A DNA stretch of 40,118 bases from Stramenopiles sp. TOSAG23-2 (taxonomy: Eukaryota > Sar). Position 1 is the first letter of the stretch. Every line of letters begins with the position of its first letter. The stretch spans positions 1 to 40,118 of the forward strand of contig LT649310.1 of assembly GCA_900128395.1 (NCBI GenBank). Direction: 5' to 3'. Below the pieces are notes generated by a model. The model was not told the DNA's origin. It saw nothing but the letters and a program-made list of their open reading frames with translations, and searched no databases. Both the position numbers and the translations under genes were made by a program. Positions 20,060 to 30,782 of the stretch are shown here, one piece after another.

Positions 20060-20407
20060 AACACACTAGTGTGAGATAGATTATTTCAGTTATTGTATTC
20101 TTTTGAATAGTAGGAATTATCAATGAGTAAATTAAAACAATAAATTATGCGTCGTAAATTAAATATATACACCCAAATATTATTTTAAAAAAAACAATAT
20201 TATATTCTATCATATATGATAGATGATAATATCATATGCATATCATATGATACACTTTACACACACTCACACACTTTATCATATTAAAGCAAGTACGTAT
20301 CATACGAATCGTACGTAAAAAGCTAGGAAGCGTATGACATTATATGTGAATATATATGCATATATCATACCGCGGCAAAACAATTTTATGAATATCATAT
20401 CATATGC

Positions 20408-20425
20408 ATCATACAAAAGTATGAT
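20408..20425. other. Hairpin 36 bases after the coiled-coil gene stop
   Basis: ATCATAC pairs perfectly with GTATGAT around AAAA. The gene is on the minus strand with its stop at 20461. The half-site is the same as in the hairpin at 5096-5118. Confidence 0.4.
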
Positions 20426-20460
20426 TTTTAATGATATCATGTATATTATGATCATCACAA

Positions 20461-23400
20461 TTAATCCTCCAACATTTTCATTTTTTCTTTCGACATTTCA
20501 CTTTCAAGGCTAGCAGCTTGTTGAGCATTTCGTTTAGTAGATGCTTTACTTGTTTGTAATACAGACAATAATTTCTTTTGTTGTTCGACTAAAAGTTGGA
20601 CTAAGTTCCTTTCTAATTCTTTCATTTCGTCTTCTTTATCTTGTCTGGCATCGTCTAATTGTTGCAACTTCTTTTCAACGCGGGCTAAATGATCTCGTTT
20701 CTCTTGAACTCGTTCGAGAACACGTTCAAATTCTTGATCCAATCGACGTTTCTTCTTCGCGTGAGCAACATTGATACGGCCATCTTGTATAGCACTTTGT
20801 TTACTCATTTCATGTATTTGCCTTTCTATTTCCTTCACTGTACCTTCTAACCTGGCATTCTCTTTTAACAATGCATTTCGCTGTTTATCGACCTCTTCTT
20901 TTTGTTCTATCAAAGCTGCTAGGTCCTTTTGTAACACGGTACTCTGAACTTTGTGCTCCATGAGCATTGCTCTTTTATGATTGACTAAGGTATCATGCAT
21001 AGCTGCACGTGTTTCTTCGTGTAATCTTACTTCTGCATCTAATAAACGATTCTTATCACGAAGCAACGTCAATTGCTTTTCCTTCGCTCTTGTTAGCTCT
21101 TTAACTCTTGCATCTGCCTCTCGGCGAGCATCTGCTAATGCCTTCTTCTTGTTCTGTGCTTCTTGAATTTTACTTGAAATTAAATATAATCTCTGCATAA
21201 CACCAACACGGCGAGTTCCTGTCAATTGATTTTTTAAATCGTATGCCTGATCCTCAGCTTCCTCAAGTTGCTCTCTGGTGTGTTCTAAATCTTCAAGAGC
21301 CTCTTGTTTTTCTTTTTCTGTTTTTTGTAATGCATCTGTTAACCTTCCAACTTGTTTCTCTCTTTGCTTCTCCAGCATTTGAACGGCATGATCTAATTCA
21401 CGGCGTGCCCTGTCTGCTAAATCTTTCAATGCTTTTTCTTTCTCTGCGCGTGCAGCTTCCGCGGCATTTGTCATGGTTGTGTTGTGATCGTTGACTAATT
21501 TTGCTACTACTCTTTCTTGTTCTTTTAAACATTCACTTCTTACGGTATCGGCGCGTCGTTTAGACTCAGCAACAGCTCTTCGTAGGGCGGCATCTCTTTC
21601 CGCTGCAGCTTTTGCTTCAGCTTGTTCCACCGCATTTCTTTGTCTTGTTTCAGCTAGCTTTGCAGCACCGTCAAGCGCTTCTTCTGTTGCTCTATCACGT
21701 TGCCTTAAAACTTCTTCGTGATCTAATTGCTTTTGTTTCAACTGATTTTCTGCGTGCGTTCTAGCTCTGTCTAAAGCTCCTTCCAAAGCAGCTTGTTTCC
21801 GAGCATCTAAATCTTTCAATGACGCTTCTAAACGCATGTCAGCCTCAGCAGCTGCTTTTTCCAACGCTTCCTTTTGAACTCTATTAGCTTCCTTTCCGGC
21901 ATTTTCCAAACGTAGATTTCCGGCTTCATGCTCCTCTTGAACTGCATGAGCTTTTTCTCTCATCATCTCCGCGCGAAGTTTTGCTTTGTCTTTTTCTGCC
22001 TCGGCCATACATTCTTTCAAGGTCGATTGCCATTTCGAGGTTTGATATTGTAATGCGGCAGTCTTAATTTTGTCCGCTTTTTGTCGTAATTCTTCCAGCA
22101 TAGCTTCTCTCTCTGCTGTAGCTTTTGCAAGCTCACTTTCCAGGCGTTCTTTTGATTTGTATCGCTGTGCTGCTAATTGTTCCTCAAAGGACAAAGCTGC
22201 CTTCTTCAATGCTTCTTCCTTTTCAGCTTCGTTCGCCTTTTTCAAGTCATTGATTTCAGCATGACGAGCGGCTACTTGTTGTGCAATTGCCAATTCTAAT
22301 TCTTTCTGTTTTTGAAGTGACAGGACTTCCAACGCATGTTTTTGAGCTTTGGTTGCTTGATCAGCTGCAAGAGCTAATGCTTCATCCTTCTTCTCTTCCA
22401 TTTCACGTATAGTTTGGTTTAATCGATCGCTTGCCCTTTGCATTTCCTTTGCATGTTCCAATTTAGTCCTATTTGTTTCATCGTTGTGCATCGCTTTGAG
22501 TGCAGATTCCGCTGTTGCGACTGCTTCACGAAGCTTTGCAGCAGCTTCTTCTGCTTGCTTATTACGAGCTTCTTCTGCTACTTTAGAAGCTAGTTCTAAC
22601 GCAGCTTCTTGCTGCCTTGCAGCTTCTGCTTCGGTTGCTTGAATTGCAACATATTTTTCATTTTCTGCAATTTGATGTGCTTTTTCTGAGGCTGCTTTAA
22701 ATTCATCATGCAATGTTTCTACTTCATTTGCATGATTATTGTTGATATTATGTACATTTTCAGCATGCTCATCGGCAGCTTTTTCAAGTGCAAGTCTTCT
22801 TCTATTATTCTCGCGCATCCTATGAGCCCTTGTATCTTCCATTGCCATATTTGCATTTTCTAGTCTGCGCCGATCCTCCATTTCCTTCAGAGCACTGATA
22901 GCACCATCTTTATTCAACCTATACTCTTCTAATAACAATTCACACGTTCTATCCTTATCATGTTTGGCTTTTATTCTTTCCTCCTCCAACGTTTTATTAA
23001 ATTCTTCCGTTTTCATATCGGAGACTCGTTGGATAAGAGTGGCTTCTTTCCATTTATCTAACATATTCTTTGCTCGGTTGTATAACCATTTTTGCAAAGA
23101 GTTTGTCATCCTTTCTGATGCTATTAATTTTTGATGTTGGCGTTTTTCAAATTTCATGTTATCCTTCAATCGAAGCATTTCTCGTTGTGTCGCACTAACT
23201 TTAGCCATATTGGATTTAATCTGCTCTTCTGCTGAGGCAATTGCAGCATTCTTCGCATCACTCATTTCCTTTACAGTTTGCTGTATTGCAGCCATTGCAC
23301 GCTCGTGGCGTTTTTGTGCTGATTCTGCAGATGCTTTCTCACGTTTGAGCGTGCTCCTTGCTGTTTGCAAAGCCACTTCTAGTCTAGATGCACTTTGTTT

Positions 23401-26400
23401 TGTGGCGTCTAACTGACCAACATCAACGCGATGTTGATCCCTCAATTTCGCATAGGATTTTTTTAGATCAGCAAGTTGCTTTGATAAGTTTAGGACCTCC
23501 CCTTCAAGAGCAATTTTTGCATCCCGTAACATGGATTCTCGTTGCACCGTTTTTGAATTTTCTTCTCTTGTTCGCGCTAATTGATCTTCTAACTCCAAAT
23601 TATGTTGGCGTTGCTGGTCGTCCATTTGTTGTTCTGCTTGTGACAACGCTGTTTCAAGGTCTTCTTTACATCTCGTTTCCGATTGCAATTGGCTTTTTAA
23701 ATATTCAATCTCATGTTGTAATTTTCTCATTCCTGTCTCAGCAGTTGTCCTAAATGCAGCTTCTGCTGAATTTTTTGACATGGATTCTTTTGCCTGGTAT
23801 TTCATGGAAGATATCTCATTGACATAGTGCGCTACGCGGTCCTGCAAACCATCCCGCTCTTTTGTAAGTGCTTGCTTTGCACGACTAAGACTTTCCGTTT
23901 GCTTTCTTGCTAATGATAAATCTTTTACCATTTCGCCTAAATTTTTTTGCAGCGATTGAACCTTATCTTCTAACCTTCTCACTTCCTCTTGTGGAATGAG
24001 CAATTCTTGGTGAAATCTGTCTTCTAGTTCGCGTATGGAATTGCGCTTGGACTCCTCCGCTTCGTTCAAAGCAGTTTCCCATCTTTCTTTTGATGTATAA
24101 TATTTTTCATTTGCTTGTTGGATTCCAGTTTCCAGCTCTGCCCGGCATTGAATTTCTGACGTTAATTGAGCTCGAAGAAAATCCACTTCATTATTGAGCT
24201 GACGAATCTTCGCTTCAGAAGTTGCTTTCATAGCAGACAGTTGAGAAGCTTGTTGGTTCTCTGAACTACCTTGTGATCCATCATTCATGCTTTGTACGGC
24301 TTTCAAACTTTGTTGTAACACAGCACTTTCCTCTTCCAAACGTTGCTTCTCATTTTGGGCGATATCCAACCTTCTATTCAATTCCTCTTCTCGTTTTTTT
24401 GATATTGAAACATCTTTGACCATCACACACATTTGAGATTGAAGCTCTTGTACGCGATCCTCCATTTCTTGCATTGTGCGTCGATCCTCATTGCTTTGCT
24501 TTTGGAATTCCTCTTCGCGTTCGAGCATTTCTAGTCGGTGTTTAGTAGTATGCTCTGCTATTTGAGAAGTGTTTTCAATTTGTTGAGCCGCAAGCTTTTT
24601 GTTCAATTCGTCTACCGTACGTATAAGCGCTTTTGCCGTTGGTGACCCGTGACCATTGTCACTAGTGCCTGGACGAAGGGATAATTCTCGATGCATCCGT
24701 TCTTCAGTAGCTAAAACTTCCCGTCGAACATGTTCATCTTTTTCTCTCATTGCCCGAGCAAAATCTCGCTGTGTGTTTGCGAGTTTTTTTGCCAATTCGC
24801 GAGCTCGATTGGATTCTCGATCAGCTGCTTTGGACTCGGAATCTAAGCGTATCTTTAGCTGTTTCGCAGTGGCCTCTGCTTCCATTAATTGCTCTGATAG
24901 CTGTGAGCATCTTTCATCAGATTCTTTACATTGCTCATTTACAGTCTCAAGTGCGCGACGAAGGCGTCCTACCATTTCCGTTTCATGTTCTTTTCCCTTC
25001 GTTTGCTCTTTGTGTGCTGCTTTACGAAGGCTTTGTAATCTTTCTGTCAACCTCTCATTCACTGTTGACTCTGCACTTAAACGTGCTTGTAACTTATCAA
25101 CTTTAACTTTCATTTCCATTAAATCATTTTCCAAGGCGGCATTGCGTAAATTGCTTTCATTGACAGCTGCTTGGCTTTGTCTAGCAATAAAATTAGCCTC
25201 AATAGACGACATCGAAGGTTTCAATAGAGTATCATTTTGAGCCTCTAAAGCAGGAGCTTCTAAAAAGGCACCTGGGCGATAATTTGCTGGCAGCGTATCG
25301 ACATTTGTTGCGGTGCTTTCCCCATTATTGTTTTCAAAAAAGCTTTCATCTCGATTGTTTTCCAATACTGACATAGATGATGACTTAGCTACACCACCGC
25401 TACCGCTACCATTTCCTTTCTTCCTTTGTCTAGATATTTTATTCCGTCCACCTTTGCCCCTCGACCCAGGAAAGCCGGGTCTCTCCGGTTCACTTTCTCG
25501 TAGAGTCCGCCCTTCCATAGCTTTTGCTTTAGCTTTTATTGCTGCTAATTTATCTACTTTGCCATCATCATATTCCCCACGACGAGCAGATGATTTACCA
25601 TTACTATGTTTTCCTTCACGGCGATTTCGAGAAGCACTTTGTGGGTAGTTATTATCTTTTTTATTCTTATCATTGGTTGTTATTTTACTATTATTATTAT
25701 TTAATTTCATTTCAGCACTAACTGGCCGCTTCCCTTCCTCCTTTGCCTTTCGTTCACGTTCACGCTTCATAGCTAATAAACGTACTGATGTTCCGTTTCC
25801 TACATTTGTTTTAACGAGTTGGTCATCGTTCAATAATTTTGCATTTTCATTATTATTATCTGGGGAATCTTTCCTGGGCTCGATTGATAGACGATGAAAA
25901 CCAGCTAACCACAGCATCCCGTTTTTATCTGCTACAAAATTTCCTGCTAATTGTTTCACACGAACTCTACCCGTTTCTTCAATAAATTTAACTGTATCAA
26001 CGAGTGTTTTCTCCAATTCCTCATTCACAACCGTCGAGTCCGATGGTATTAAATTTTCCTTACCACTTTTTCGATCAGACTTTACAAACCCTTTTGTGCT
26101 TAAGTTTACCGGTTTGCCAGGAGCACCTTCTAAGTATCTGTACTCTGTCCTAAATTTGCTGGGGGTATCGCTTTTTCGGGAAGGCATAGAGGCTTGAAGA
26201 GCAGCAACACCATGTAATGAACGGCCATCGGAAGACGTCGTTAATAACTCTTCAAAACTCTCTTTATCCAATTCCATTTTTGACCCATCAGTCGTATAAA
26301 CTACAGCAACTTTTGGTGGCACGTGATTTCCATTTTTATCAACTTCTATATTTTCCGGTTGGACTGCGTCCGACAGGCGTAAAAACCTATCGCGGACACT

Positions 26401-26658
26401 TCTGAGGGTTAAATTATGGTCTTTTTTCTTTGAAACCTGCACATGTTTGTTTGTAAAAAGCCATCTATACGGTTTAGCATCTTTGAATAAAACTGTATCT
26501 AGAACTTTTACACTGCATCTATTTCGTGCACTATCTGCCCATAAAAGCCTCAAATCATTAATGGAAGCACGTTTGGTATTAGGTGTCGATGGATGTGGTT
26601 GCATTCTGTTACCAGTTTGTTTTGCGGTGTTTAACGACATATTAGAACCTTTTGCCAT
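20461..26658 (-). CDS. Giant coiled-coil protein, 2065 aa, cytoskeletal type
   Basis: A 6.2-kb frame with no visible intron. Residues about 28-270 form a globular-looking module (DLRLLWADSARNRC, KPYRWLFTNKHVQVSKK, MLWLAGFHRL) that I do not recognise. Residues about 280-470 are basic, Gly/Asn/Ser-rich and probably disordered. From about 490 to the end it is almost continuous charged heptad sequence: first myosin/rootletin-like (ELNKKLAAQQIE, EVRRLEDKVQSLQ), then a break near 1186-1210 (SLQKWLYNRAKNMLDKWKEA) that resembles a centrin-binding SFI1-type unit. An Ala/Glu/Lys-rich long helix follows (about 1300-1750), then a final coil. Such proteins act as rods in basal bodies, flagellar roots or centrosomes. 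The specific role is inferred. The start is the first ATG (26656-26658), and the stop is TAA. Confidence 0.85.
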   Translation of the reverse strand: MAKGSNMSLNTAKQTGNRMQPHPSTPNTKRASINDLRLLWADSARNRCSVKVLDTVLFKDAKPYRWLFTNKHVQVSKKKDHNLTLRSVRDRFLRLSDAVQPENIEVDKNGNHVPPKVAVVYTTDGSKMELDKESFEELLTTSSDGRSLHGVAALQASMPSRKSDTPSKFRTEYRYLEGAPGKPVNLSTKGFVKSDRKSGKENLIPSDSTVVNEELEKTLVDTVKFIEETGRVRVKQLAGNFVADKNGMLWLAGFHRLSIEPRKDSPDNNNENAKLLNDDQLVKTNVGNGTSVRLLAMKRERERKAKEEGKRPVSAEMKLNNNNSKITTNDKNKKDNNYPQSASRNRREGKHSNGKSSARRGEYDDGKVDKLAAIKAKAKAMEGRTLRESEPERPGFPGSRGKGGRNKISRQRKKGNGSGSGGVAKSSSMSVLENNRDESFFENNNGESTATNVDTLPANYRPGAFLEAPALEAQNDTLLKPSMSSIEANFIARQSQAAVNESNLRNAALENDLMEMKVKVDKLQARLSAESTVNERLTERLQSLRKAAHKEQTKGKEHETEMVGRLRRALETVNEQCKESDERCSQLSEQLMEAEATAKQLKIRLDSESKAADRESNRARELAKKLANTQRDFARAMREKDEHVRREVLATEERMHRELSLRPGTSDNGHGSPTAKALIRTVDELNKKLAAQQIENTSQIAEHTTKHRLEMLEREEEFQKQSNEDRRTMQEMEDRVQELQSQMCVMVKDVSISKKREEELNRRLDIAQNEKQRLEEESAVLQQSLKAVQSMNDGSQGSSENQQASQLSAMKATSEAKIRQLNNEVDFLRAQLTSEIQCRAELETGIQQANEKYYTSKERWETALNEAEESKRNSIRELEDRFHQELLIPQEEVRRLEDKVQSLQKNLGEMVKDLSLARKQTESLSRAKQALTKERDGLQDRVAHYVNEISSMKYQAKESMSKNSAEAAFRTTAETGMRKLQHEIEYLKSQLQSETRCKEDLETALSQAEQQMDDQQRQHNLELEDQLARTREENSKTVQRESMLRDAKIALEGEVLNLSKQLADLKKSYAKLRDQHRVDVGQLDATKQSASRLEVALQTARSTLKREKASAESAQKRHERAMAAIQQTVKEMSDAKNAAIASAEEQIKSNMAKVSATQREMLRLKDNMKFEKRQHQKLIASERMTNSLQKWLYNRAKNMLDKWKEATLIQRVSDMKTEEFNKTLEEERIKAKHDKDRTCELLLEEYRLNKDGAISALKEMEDRRRLENANMAMEDTRAHRMRENNRRRLALEKAADEHAENVHNINNNHANEVETLHDEFKAASEKAHQIAENEKYVAIQATEAEAARQQEAALELASKVAEEARNKQAEEAAAKLREAVATAESALKAMHNDETNRTKLEHAKEMQRASDRLNQTIREMEEKKDEALALAADQATKAQKHALEVLSLQKQKELELAIAQQVAARHAEINDLKKANEAEKEEALKKAALSFEEQLAAQRYKSKERLESELAKATAEREAMLEELRQKADKIKTAALQYQTSKWQSTLKECMAEAEKDKAKLRAEMMREKAHAVQEEHEAGNLRLENAGKEANRVQKEALEKAAAEADMRLEASLKDLDARKQAALEGALDRARTHAENQLKQKQLDHEEVLRQRDRATEEALDGAAKLAETRQRNAVEQAEAKAAAERDAALRRAVAESKRRADTVRSECLKEQERVVAKLVNDHNTTMTNAAEAARAEKEKALKDLADRARRELDHAVQMLEKQREKQVGRLTDALQKTEKEKQEALEDLEHTREQLEEAEDQAYDLKNQLTGTRRVGVMQRLYLISSKIQEAQNKKKALADARREADARVKELTRAKEKQLTLLRDKNRLLDAEVRLHEETRAAMHDTLVNHKRAMLMEHKVQSTVLQKDLAALIEQKEEVDKQRNALLKENARLEGTVKEIERQIHEMSKQSAIQDGRINVAHAKKKRRLDQEFERVLERVQEKRDHLARVEKKLQQLDDARQDKEDEMKELERNLVQLLVEQQKKLLSVLQTSKASTKRNAQQAASLESEMSKEKMKMLED

Positions 26659-27777
26659 GTATCTCTCTCTGTATAATATAGTAGTAGAATACGCACACAG
26701 AAAATAAAGTTGATAGTATTAACAAAATGTGTGAAAATGACACAAATGAAAGTTTTATAAACAGAAACAACGACAAATGTTCCAAAAACAAACAAAAAAT
26801 GAAAACAAGTTTTATATAGTCAAACACGTTTAGTAATTTATATATTATATTGCTTTGTAACAGGGTTTTGCTAAATATTATTGATTGTAAATATCTATTA
26901 AATGTATTATGTATCTCCGTCTATATCTGTCTGTGTACAGTATCATATAATAATATATATTCTAACAGTAACAGTTGGGATATTATTATATATTCTGATA
27001 TTTCAGTCATGTTTTTACCATGGAGATATGATGGAAATAGCAAAAAAGAGAAGAGAAAAACGTTAGATAAAATAATAGATGATGATGATTTCTTTCATGC
27101 ACACACATCATTTCATTTTAATTAACATTTTTTTGCACATTTTTTTTTTTTACCAACTACTACTATAGCCAGGCTAGCTATGCTACGAGGATCTCGTACT
27201 ATAGTGTACACTCCTCGTATAGATCTTTGATTTGTTGTTAGAATACTATAATTTATAAATAATCTCCTCCTATTATAGTATAGTACTTTAACTTTTTATC
27301 ACACTGCACACACTGCCACACTGGACATTTTAATTTAATTTAGTGCTTTACTGGAAATTAATTAAAATAGTATGCTGGTATGCTGGTATGCTGGTAGACA
27401 CTATGTGTACGTATGCTTATGTACGTATGCTGATTGCTGATGCCATTTATTGAATTTATAGCCTATCTTGGCTATGTATATGTATCAGTAGTGTACGCGG
27501 ACTCGTACTGTAAAATGTAGCTAGCTCTAGCCAGGCAATCCAGCAATCCCCTTATTATATTTTGTATTGTTTTATACACTTAGAACATTGAAGAACACCG
27601 TATTAATATATCTCTTTCGTTTCTTTTTTTCATTAAAACAATTTATAAATATATGCATATATATATATATATTCGAAGTACATATTTCTCATGTATAAAC
27701 ATATGAATATATACAGCGCGCTACGCTAATTTTTTTATTTTTATAATTTTAAAATGTAAAAAAAATATTTTGTCTTT
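26659..27777. other. Spacer upstream of the coiled-coil gene
   Basis: No supported gene in 1.1 kb. It contains the inverted pair TACGAGGA/TCCTCGTA near 27184-27220, a triple TATGCTGG repeat at about 27371-27393, TACGTATGCT repeats near 27409-27430, and a (TA)n run near 27656-27671. A 38-codon ATG frame at 27009-27125 is too short and low in complexity to call. Confidence 0.5.
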
Positions 27778-28254
27778 CTATAAACCTAATTCTTCAGCCC
27801 ATTCTTCTTCTAATTCATTTACAGCATCATCCTCAACGATATTATCATAAATCACTTTTAAAAGCAACGAACAGCTATTGCATGATAATATTTGTACTCC
27901 GTCCAGTAAATCTTCGTATTCTATCTCATAACAATCGCCACACCTACATGAAAAGCTATATATTTCCTCATTTTCATCATAATCAAATTCAGTCAAAGGT
28001 ATTTCCGATGCTACAATCCCTTTGAATGCTTTAATATCACTAGCAAGCTTCTCTGCATCATACTTGCGACGTAACTCCGCATCTCTTAAAACAGCCCATG
28101 CATCTTGAATCTTTTGAAAAATATTCTTGTTCCCACCTTTATCTGGATGATGTTGAATAATTAGATTTCGATATGCATCTTTAATTTCGCTAAAACTTGC
28201 GTTTGTTTCTACTCCCATAATGTTATAAAACGTAATATTTTCATTTTGTTCCAT
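27778..28254 (-). CDS. DPH4: Diphthamide biosynthesis J-protein DPH4 (DNAJC24-like)
   Basis: A 158-residue protein with a J domain at about residues 8-68, including the HPD motif at 36-38 that stimulates Hsp70, followed by a CSL-type zinc finger at about 88-135 with C103, C105, C125 and C128. A J domain plus this zinc finger at this length is diagnostic of DPH4. It supports the first step of diphthamide synthesis on elongation factor 2, with DPH1-DPH3, probably by binding iron or zinc and handing electrons or clusters to the complex. The C-terminal tail is acidic (ELEEEWAEELGL). Start ATG is at 28252-28254 with an AT-rich leader; a stop follows directly after GLGL. It is divergent from the zinc-ribbon/GNAT gene. 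Confidence 0.92.
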   Translation of the reverse strand: MEQNENITFYNIMGVETNASFSEIKDAYRNLIIQHHPDKGGNKNIFQKIQDAWAVLRDAELRRKYDAEKLASDIKAFKGIVASEIPLTEFDYDENEEIYSFSCRCGDCYEIEYEDLLDGVQILSCNSCSLLLKVIYDNIVEDDAVNELEEEWAEELGL

Positions 28255-29091
28255 AATATTAATACTATATATATAGAGAGAGTATTATTATTAGTATTAT
28301 TATTTAACAATTATTCTTATATTCTATTCTATTTTTCTTTTACATTTTCATTTTATTTTGCTTTTCTCACTTTCTGTTGTCTTTCCTTTTCATATATTAT
28401 CTTTATATTATAAATTTTTATATATATATATATATATACCTTGTATTGTATTTATTATGAATATTTAAATGTAATATTTATTAGTATGATGTATAATGGT
28501 GTACATCCCGATGTATAATATAAGCTACAAACACAAGTATGTATTATATAGCAGCAACAGCACGAGAATCTAGAACTACTGTAGATTTACAACCAAGATT
28601 GTTGTTTTTAAGGGGGTTGCTATGCCTTATTATTAAGGTGTAGTCGCTCAAACTCTGTTATTTTAAATGTTGGTCAATAGTACTATCATCAATAAATCGA
28701 ATAAACTATCGCGCAGCTAGTTATCGATCTATTTATTTTTTTTTATAGATCTACTATTAGAACTATACATCTACATACATTTTTATTATTATTATTAATT
28801 ATTATTGTGCTATTATTCTAGAATTATTATATACGATAATTATTAGTTATTAAATTATGCACAATTCTAGAACAATATATATATGTAATATATAATTGTA
28901 TACATAAAGAGCGAGTTAAGATATATATAGAGATTAAAGTTGTAAATTATATTGCCATTTTGTTTTTTAGTGATTTTTTTGTATAATCTTGTTTTATCTA
29001 ATATATATTATATACATACATATATATATATATATAAATATTTTAGTCGGCTGTTGTTAAAATATCATCGTAGTTAAAAAAAAAAAGAAAT
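28255..29091. other. Divergent spacer between DPH4 and the GNAT fusion
   Basis: Shared upstream region, strongly AT-rich, with (TA)n runs near 28421-28438 and 29019-29036. The second is about 55 bases before the GNAT ATG and could serve as a TATA-like element. Inverted TTCTAGAA-type sequences occur near 28817 and 28862. No RNA gene or coding frame is seen. Confidence 0.5.
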
Positions 29092-29799
29092 ATGGAAATT
29101 GTGACACAAGAAGTGCCTTTATGTCAAGTTTGTAATCATAATCATCACCCGACTCAAAAGTGTCCAATATGTGGGCATCTGGGAGGAGTCAAGGTGCATC
29201 GGGGCCCAGCATCTAGTACGTTACACTTTAAAACAACTCGTTATCCTGGTAAATTAACTGGTAGAAAAGGAAGGACATTCACTAAAAACTATATAATTGT
29301 AAAAATGCTTCGTTACAAAATAAAAAACAATATAGATTTTTCAAGTTGTAATAAAAAACATCGACATGACAATAATAACAATGTACAGACAGGCAATAAT
29401 AACAATGTACAGACAGGCAATAATAATAGGATTAAATATGACGTATCTCAAGAAGAAGAACAAAAAGATCAACAAGGCATTCATATTATAGGTTTGATTG
29501 GTAGCGCGCCAGTTACGGTATTATCGATGTTTCCAGCTGATCAAGGATATGTCCTATTGGAAAATGTAGGGATTTTACCATCTCATCAACGTAAGGGATA
29601 TAGTAAAAAAATGATTGAGCAAGCAATTAAAGCAGTAAAAAAAGTGAATCCAAATACAGTCGGTTTCATGCTTGATTGTCCAGCTAAACGTGATATTTTT
29701 GAAATTTTTAAAAAACTTGGTTTTCATCCACTAGCTGAAGGTGCCCAAAGATTTAATAGTAATAATGAACAAGTATGTCGAATGGTAATGAATTTTTAA
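29092..29799 (+). CDS. Zinc-ribbon plus GNAT acetyltransferase fusion, 235 aa
   Basis: The N-terminus has a compact Cys/His zinc-binding module: C11, C14, C24 and C27 with H16, H18, H19 and H29 (CQVCNHNHHPTQKCPICGH). A basic segment follows (about 45-92), then an Asn-rich linker in which an 8-residue unit NNNNVQTG is exactly duplicated (residues 94-109). The C-terminal half is a GNAT N-acetyltransferase: LLENVGILPSHQRKGYSKKM contains the acetyl-CoA loop Q-R-K-G-Y-S (166-171), and IFKKLGFHPL is the usual last helix and strand. It probably acetylates a small molecule or protein bound through the zinc module; the substrate is unknown. Start ATG 29092 follows a poly-A leader. The linker repeat varies in DNA as an exact 24-bp tandem copy. 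Confidence 0.82.
   Translation: MEIVTQEVPLCQVCNHNHHPTQKCPICGHLGGVKVHRGPASSTLHFKTTRYPGKLTGRKGRTFTKNYIIVKMLRYKIKNNIDFSSCNKKHRHDNNNNVQTGNNNNVQTGNNNRIKYDVSQEEEQKDQQGIHIIGLIGSAPVTVLSMFPADQGYVLLENVGILPSHQRKGYSKKMIEQAIKAVKKVNPNTVGFMLDCPAKRDIFEIFKKLGFHPLAEGAQRFNSNNEQVCRMVMNF
29371..29418. repeat. Exact two-copy 24-bp coding tandem repeat
   Basis: Bases 29371-29394 recur exactly at 29395-29418, in frame, encoding NNNNVQTG twice in the linker of the zinc-ribbon/GNAT protein. A partial third copy follows. Confidence 0.93.
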
Positions 29800-30782
29800 A
29801 ATATTATTTTACAACTAGTAATTTATATATATAAAAAAAAAAAAGTTACCAATGATGATGTACGATATATTATATTATATATAATAAAATACGAAGTACG
29901 AACGTTTCGTATAATAGATTACTTCGTATATATTATACGAATTCTTAGTTGGAGAGTGTTTAAAAAATACGGCGAACGTATATATATCAAAAATAAATAC
30001 GAGTATCATATCATAATATACATTAATATTTGAAATATATAATAAATAATTATCATATGGTACCAGGTATGATATGATATGCATACGAAGTATTTTTTGT
30101 ACGACGAAGGATTCGTATGATATCATATCATAGCATGTTTTTATATTAAAAAATTTAATTTGAGATATATATGAAGGAGGATCTCTTTCATTTAGCTCTG
30201 AATCACAGACAGCGGAAACATCTTTTGAATACTAAATAATTTTTACTAAAATTTATAAATCATTTTTGATTTGAGATGTTAATAAACGGGAGTAAAAGAA
30301 TTTTATATAACATATATGAGTAAGAGAAAAACACATATATATGATTTAAATATTATATATGATGTGGTTAAAATCTAAGTTTTATAATAATTTTACTTCC
30401 CAGTGGTTAAATAATACGAGCGTATGCTCAACACTCTCAATCTCGTGAATAATTTTCAATTTTCTCAATCCTCTACTAATAGTAAAGCTCTAATGCACGT
30501 CTGCAAACTAATACTCTACAAGCATGAGTAGGTTTCTATCCTTCCCTGCGTTCTCGTTGAACGCGCTGGACGTCGGGTTCATTCGAAAACGGTAAGGCTG
30601 TCAAAGTGAAAGATCCTGCTGTGAACAACAACTGGTAATTATCCGGATAAAGATCTCGAAGTGCACGATTTTGGCAAAAAGCCGCGGATTTGATCACCTT
30701 AACTTGTAAATCTCTACAAGTTTCGTTTATTATCTCTCTCATATAATATATATATATGCATATAATGAATATATATGGTATT
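29800..30782. other. Convergent spacer with inverted repeats and repeat R
   Basis: The 3' ends of the GNAT gene (+) and the DCP2 gene (-) meet here. After the GNAT stop comes a poly-A run, then the perfect inverted repeat ATACGAAGTA (29889-29898) with TACTTCGTAT (29920-29929), then more ATCATA/TATGAT palindromes to about 30131. The dispersed repeat at 30361-30701 fills most of the rest. No gene is supported. Confidence 0.55.
30361..30701. repeat. Dispersed repeat R, long copy 1
   Basis: About 341 bases, visibly less AT-rich than its flanks, alignable over its length to 36416-36747 (roughly 80-85% by eye) and in its core to 11590-11679. It begins GTGGTTAAAATCTAAGTT and ends with a GCCGCGGATTTGATCACCTT block. 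On the minus strand a 68-codon frame crosses it (RALRDLYPDNYQLLF), but indels break the same frame in copy 2, so it is not under clear coding constraint. It lies about 80 bases beyond the DCP2 stop. Element class unknown. Confidence 0.85.

Larger units (their letters stand above)
19585..20460. other. Convergent spacer dominated by palindromes and a MITE
   Basis: Lies between the stops of the MORN gene (+) and the coiled-coil gene (-). About half is the fold-back element at 19613-20059. The rest is full of self-complementary runs such as TATGATATGCATATGAT and ATCATATGCATATCATATGATAC, and includes the ATCATAC-AAAA-GTATGAT hairpin at 20408-20425. No gene is seen. Confidence 0.55.

Noticed and set aside
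27009-27125. 38-codon frame preceded by a CAG acceptor-like site
   Set aside because: Very short and low in complexity, with no partner exon found.
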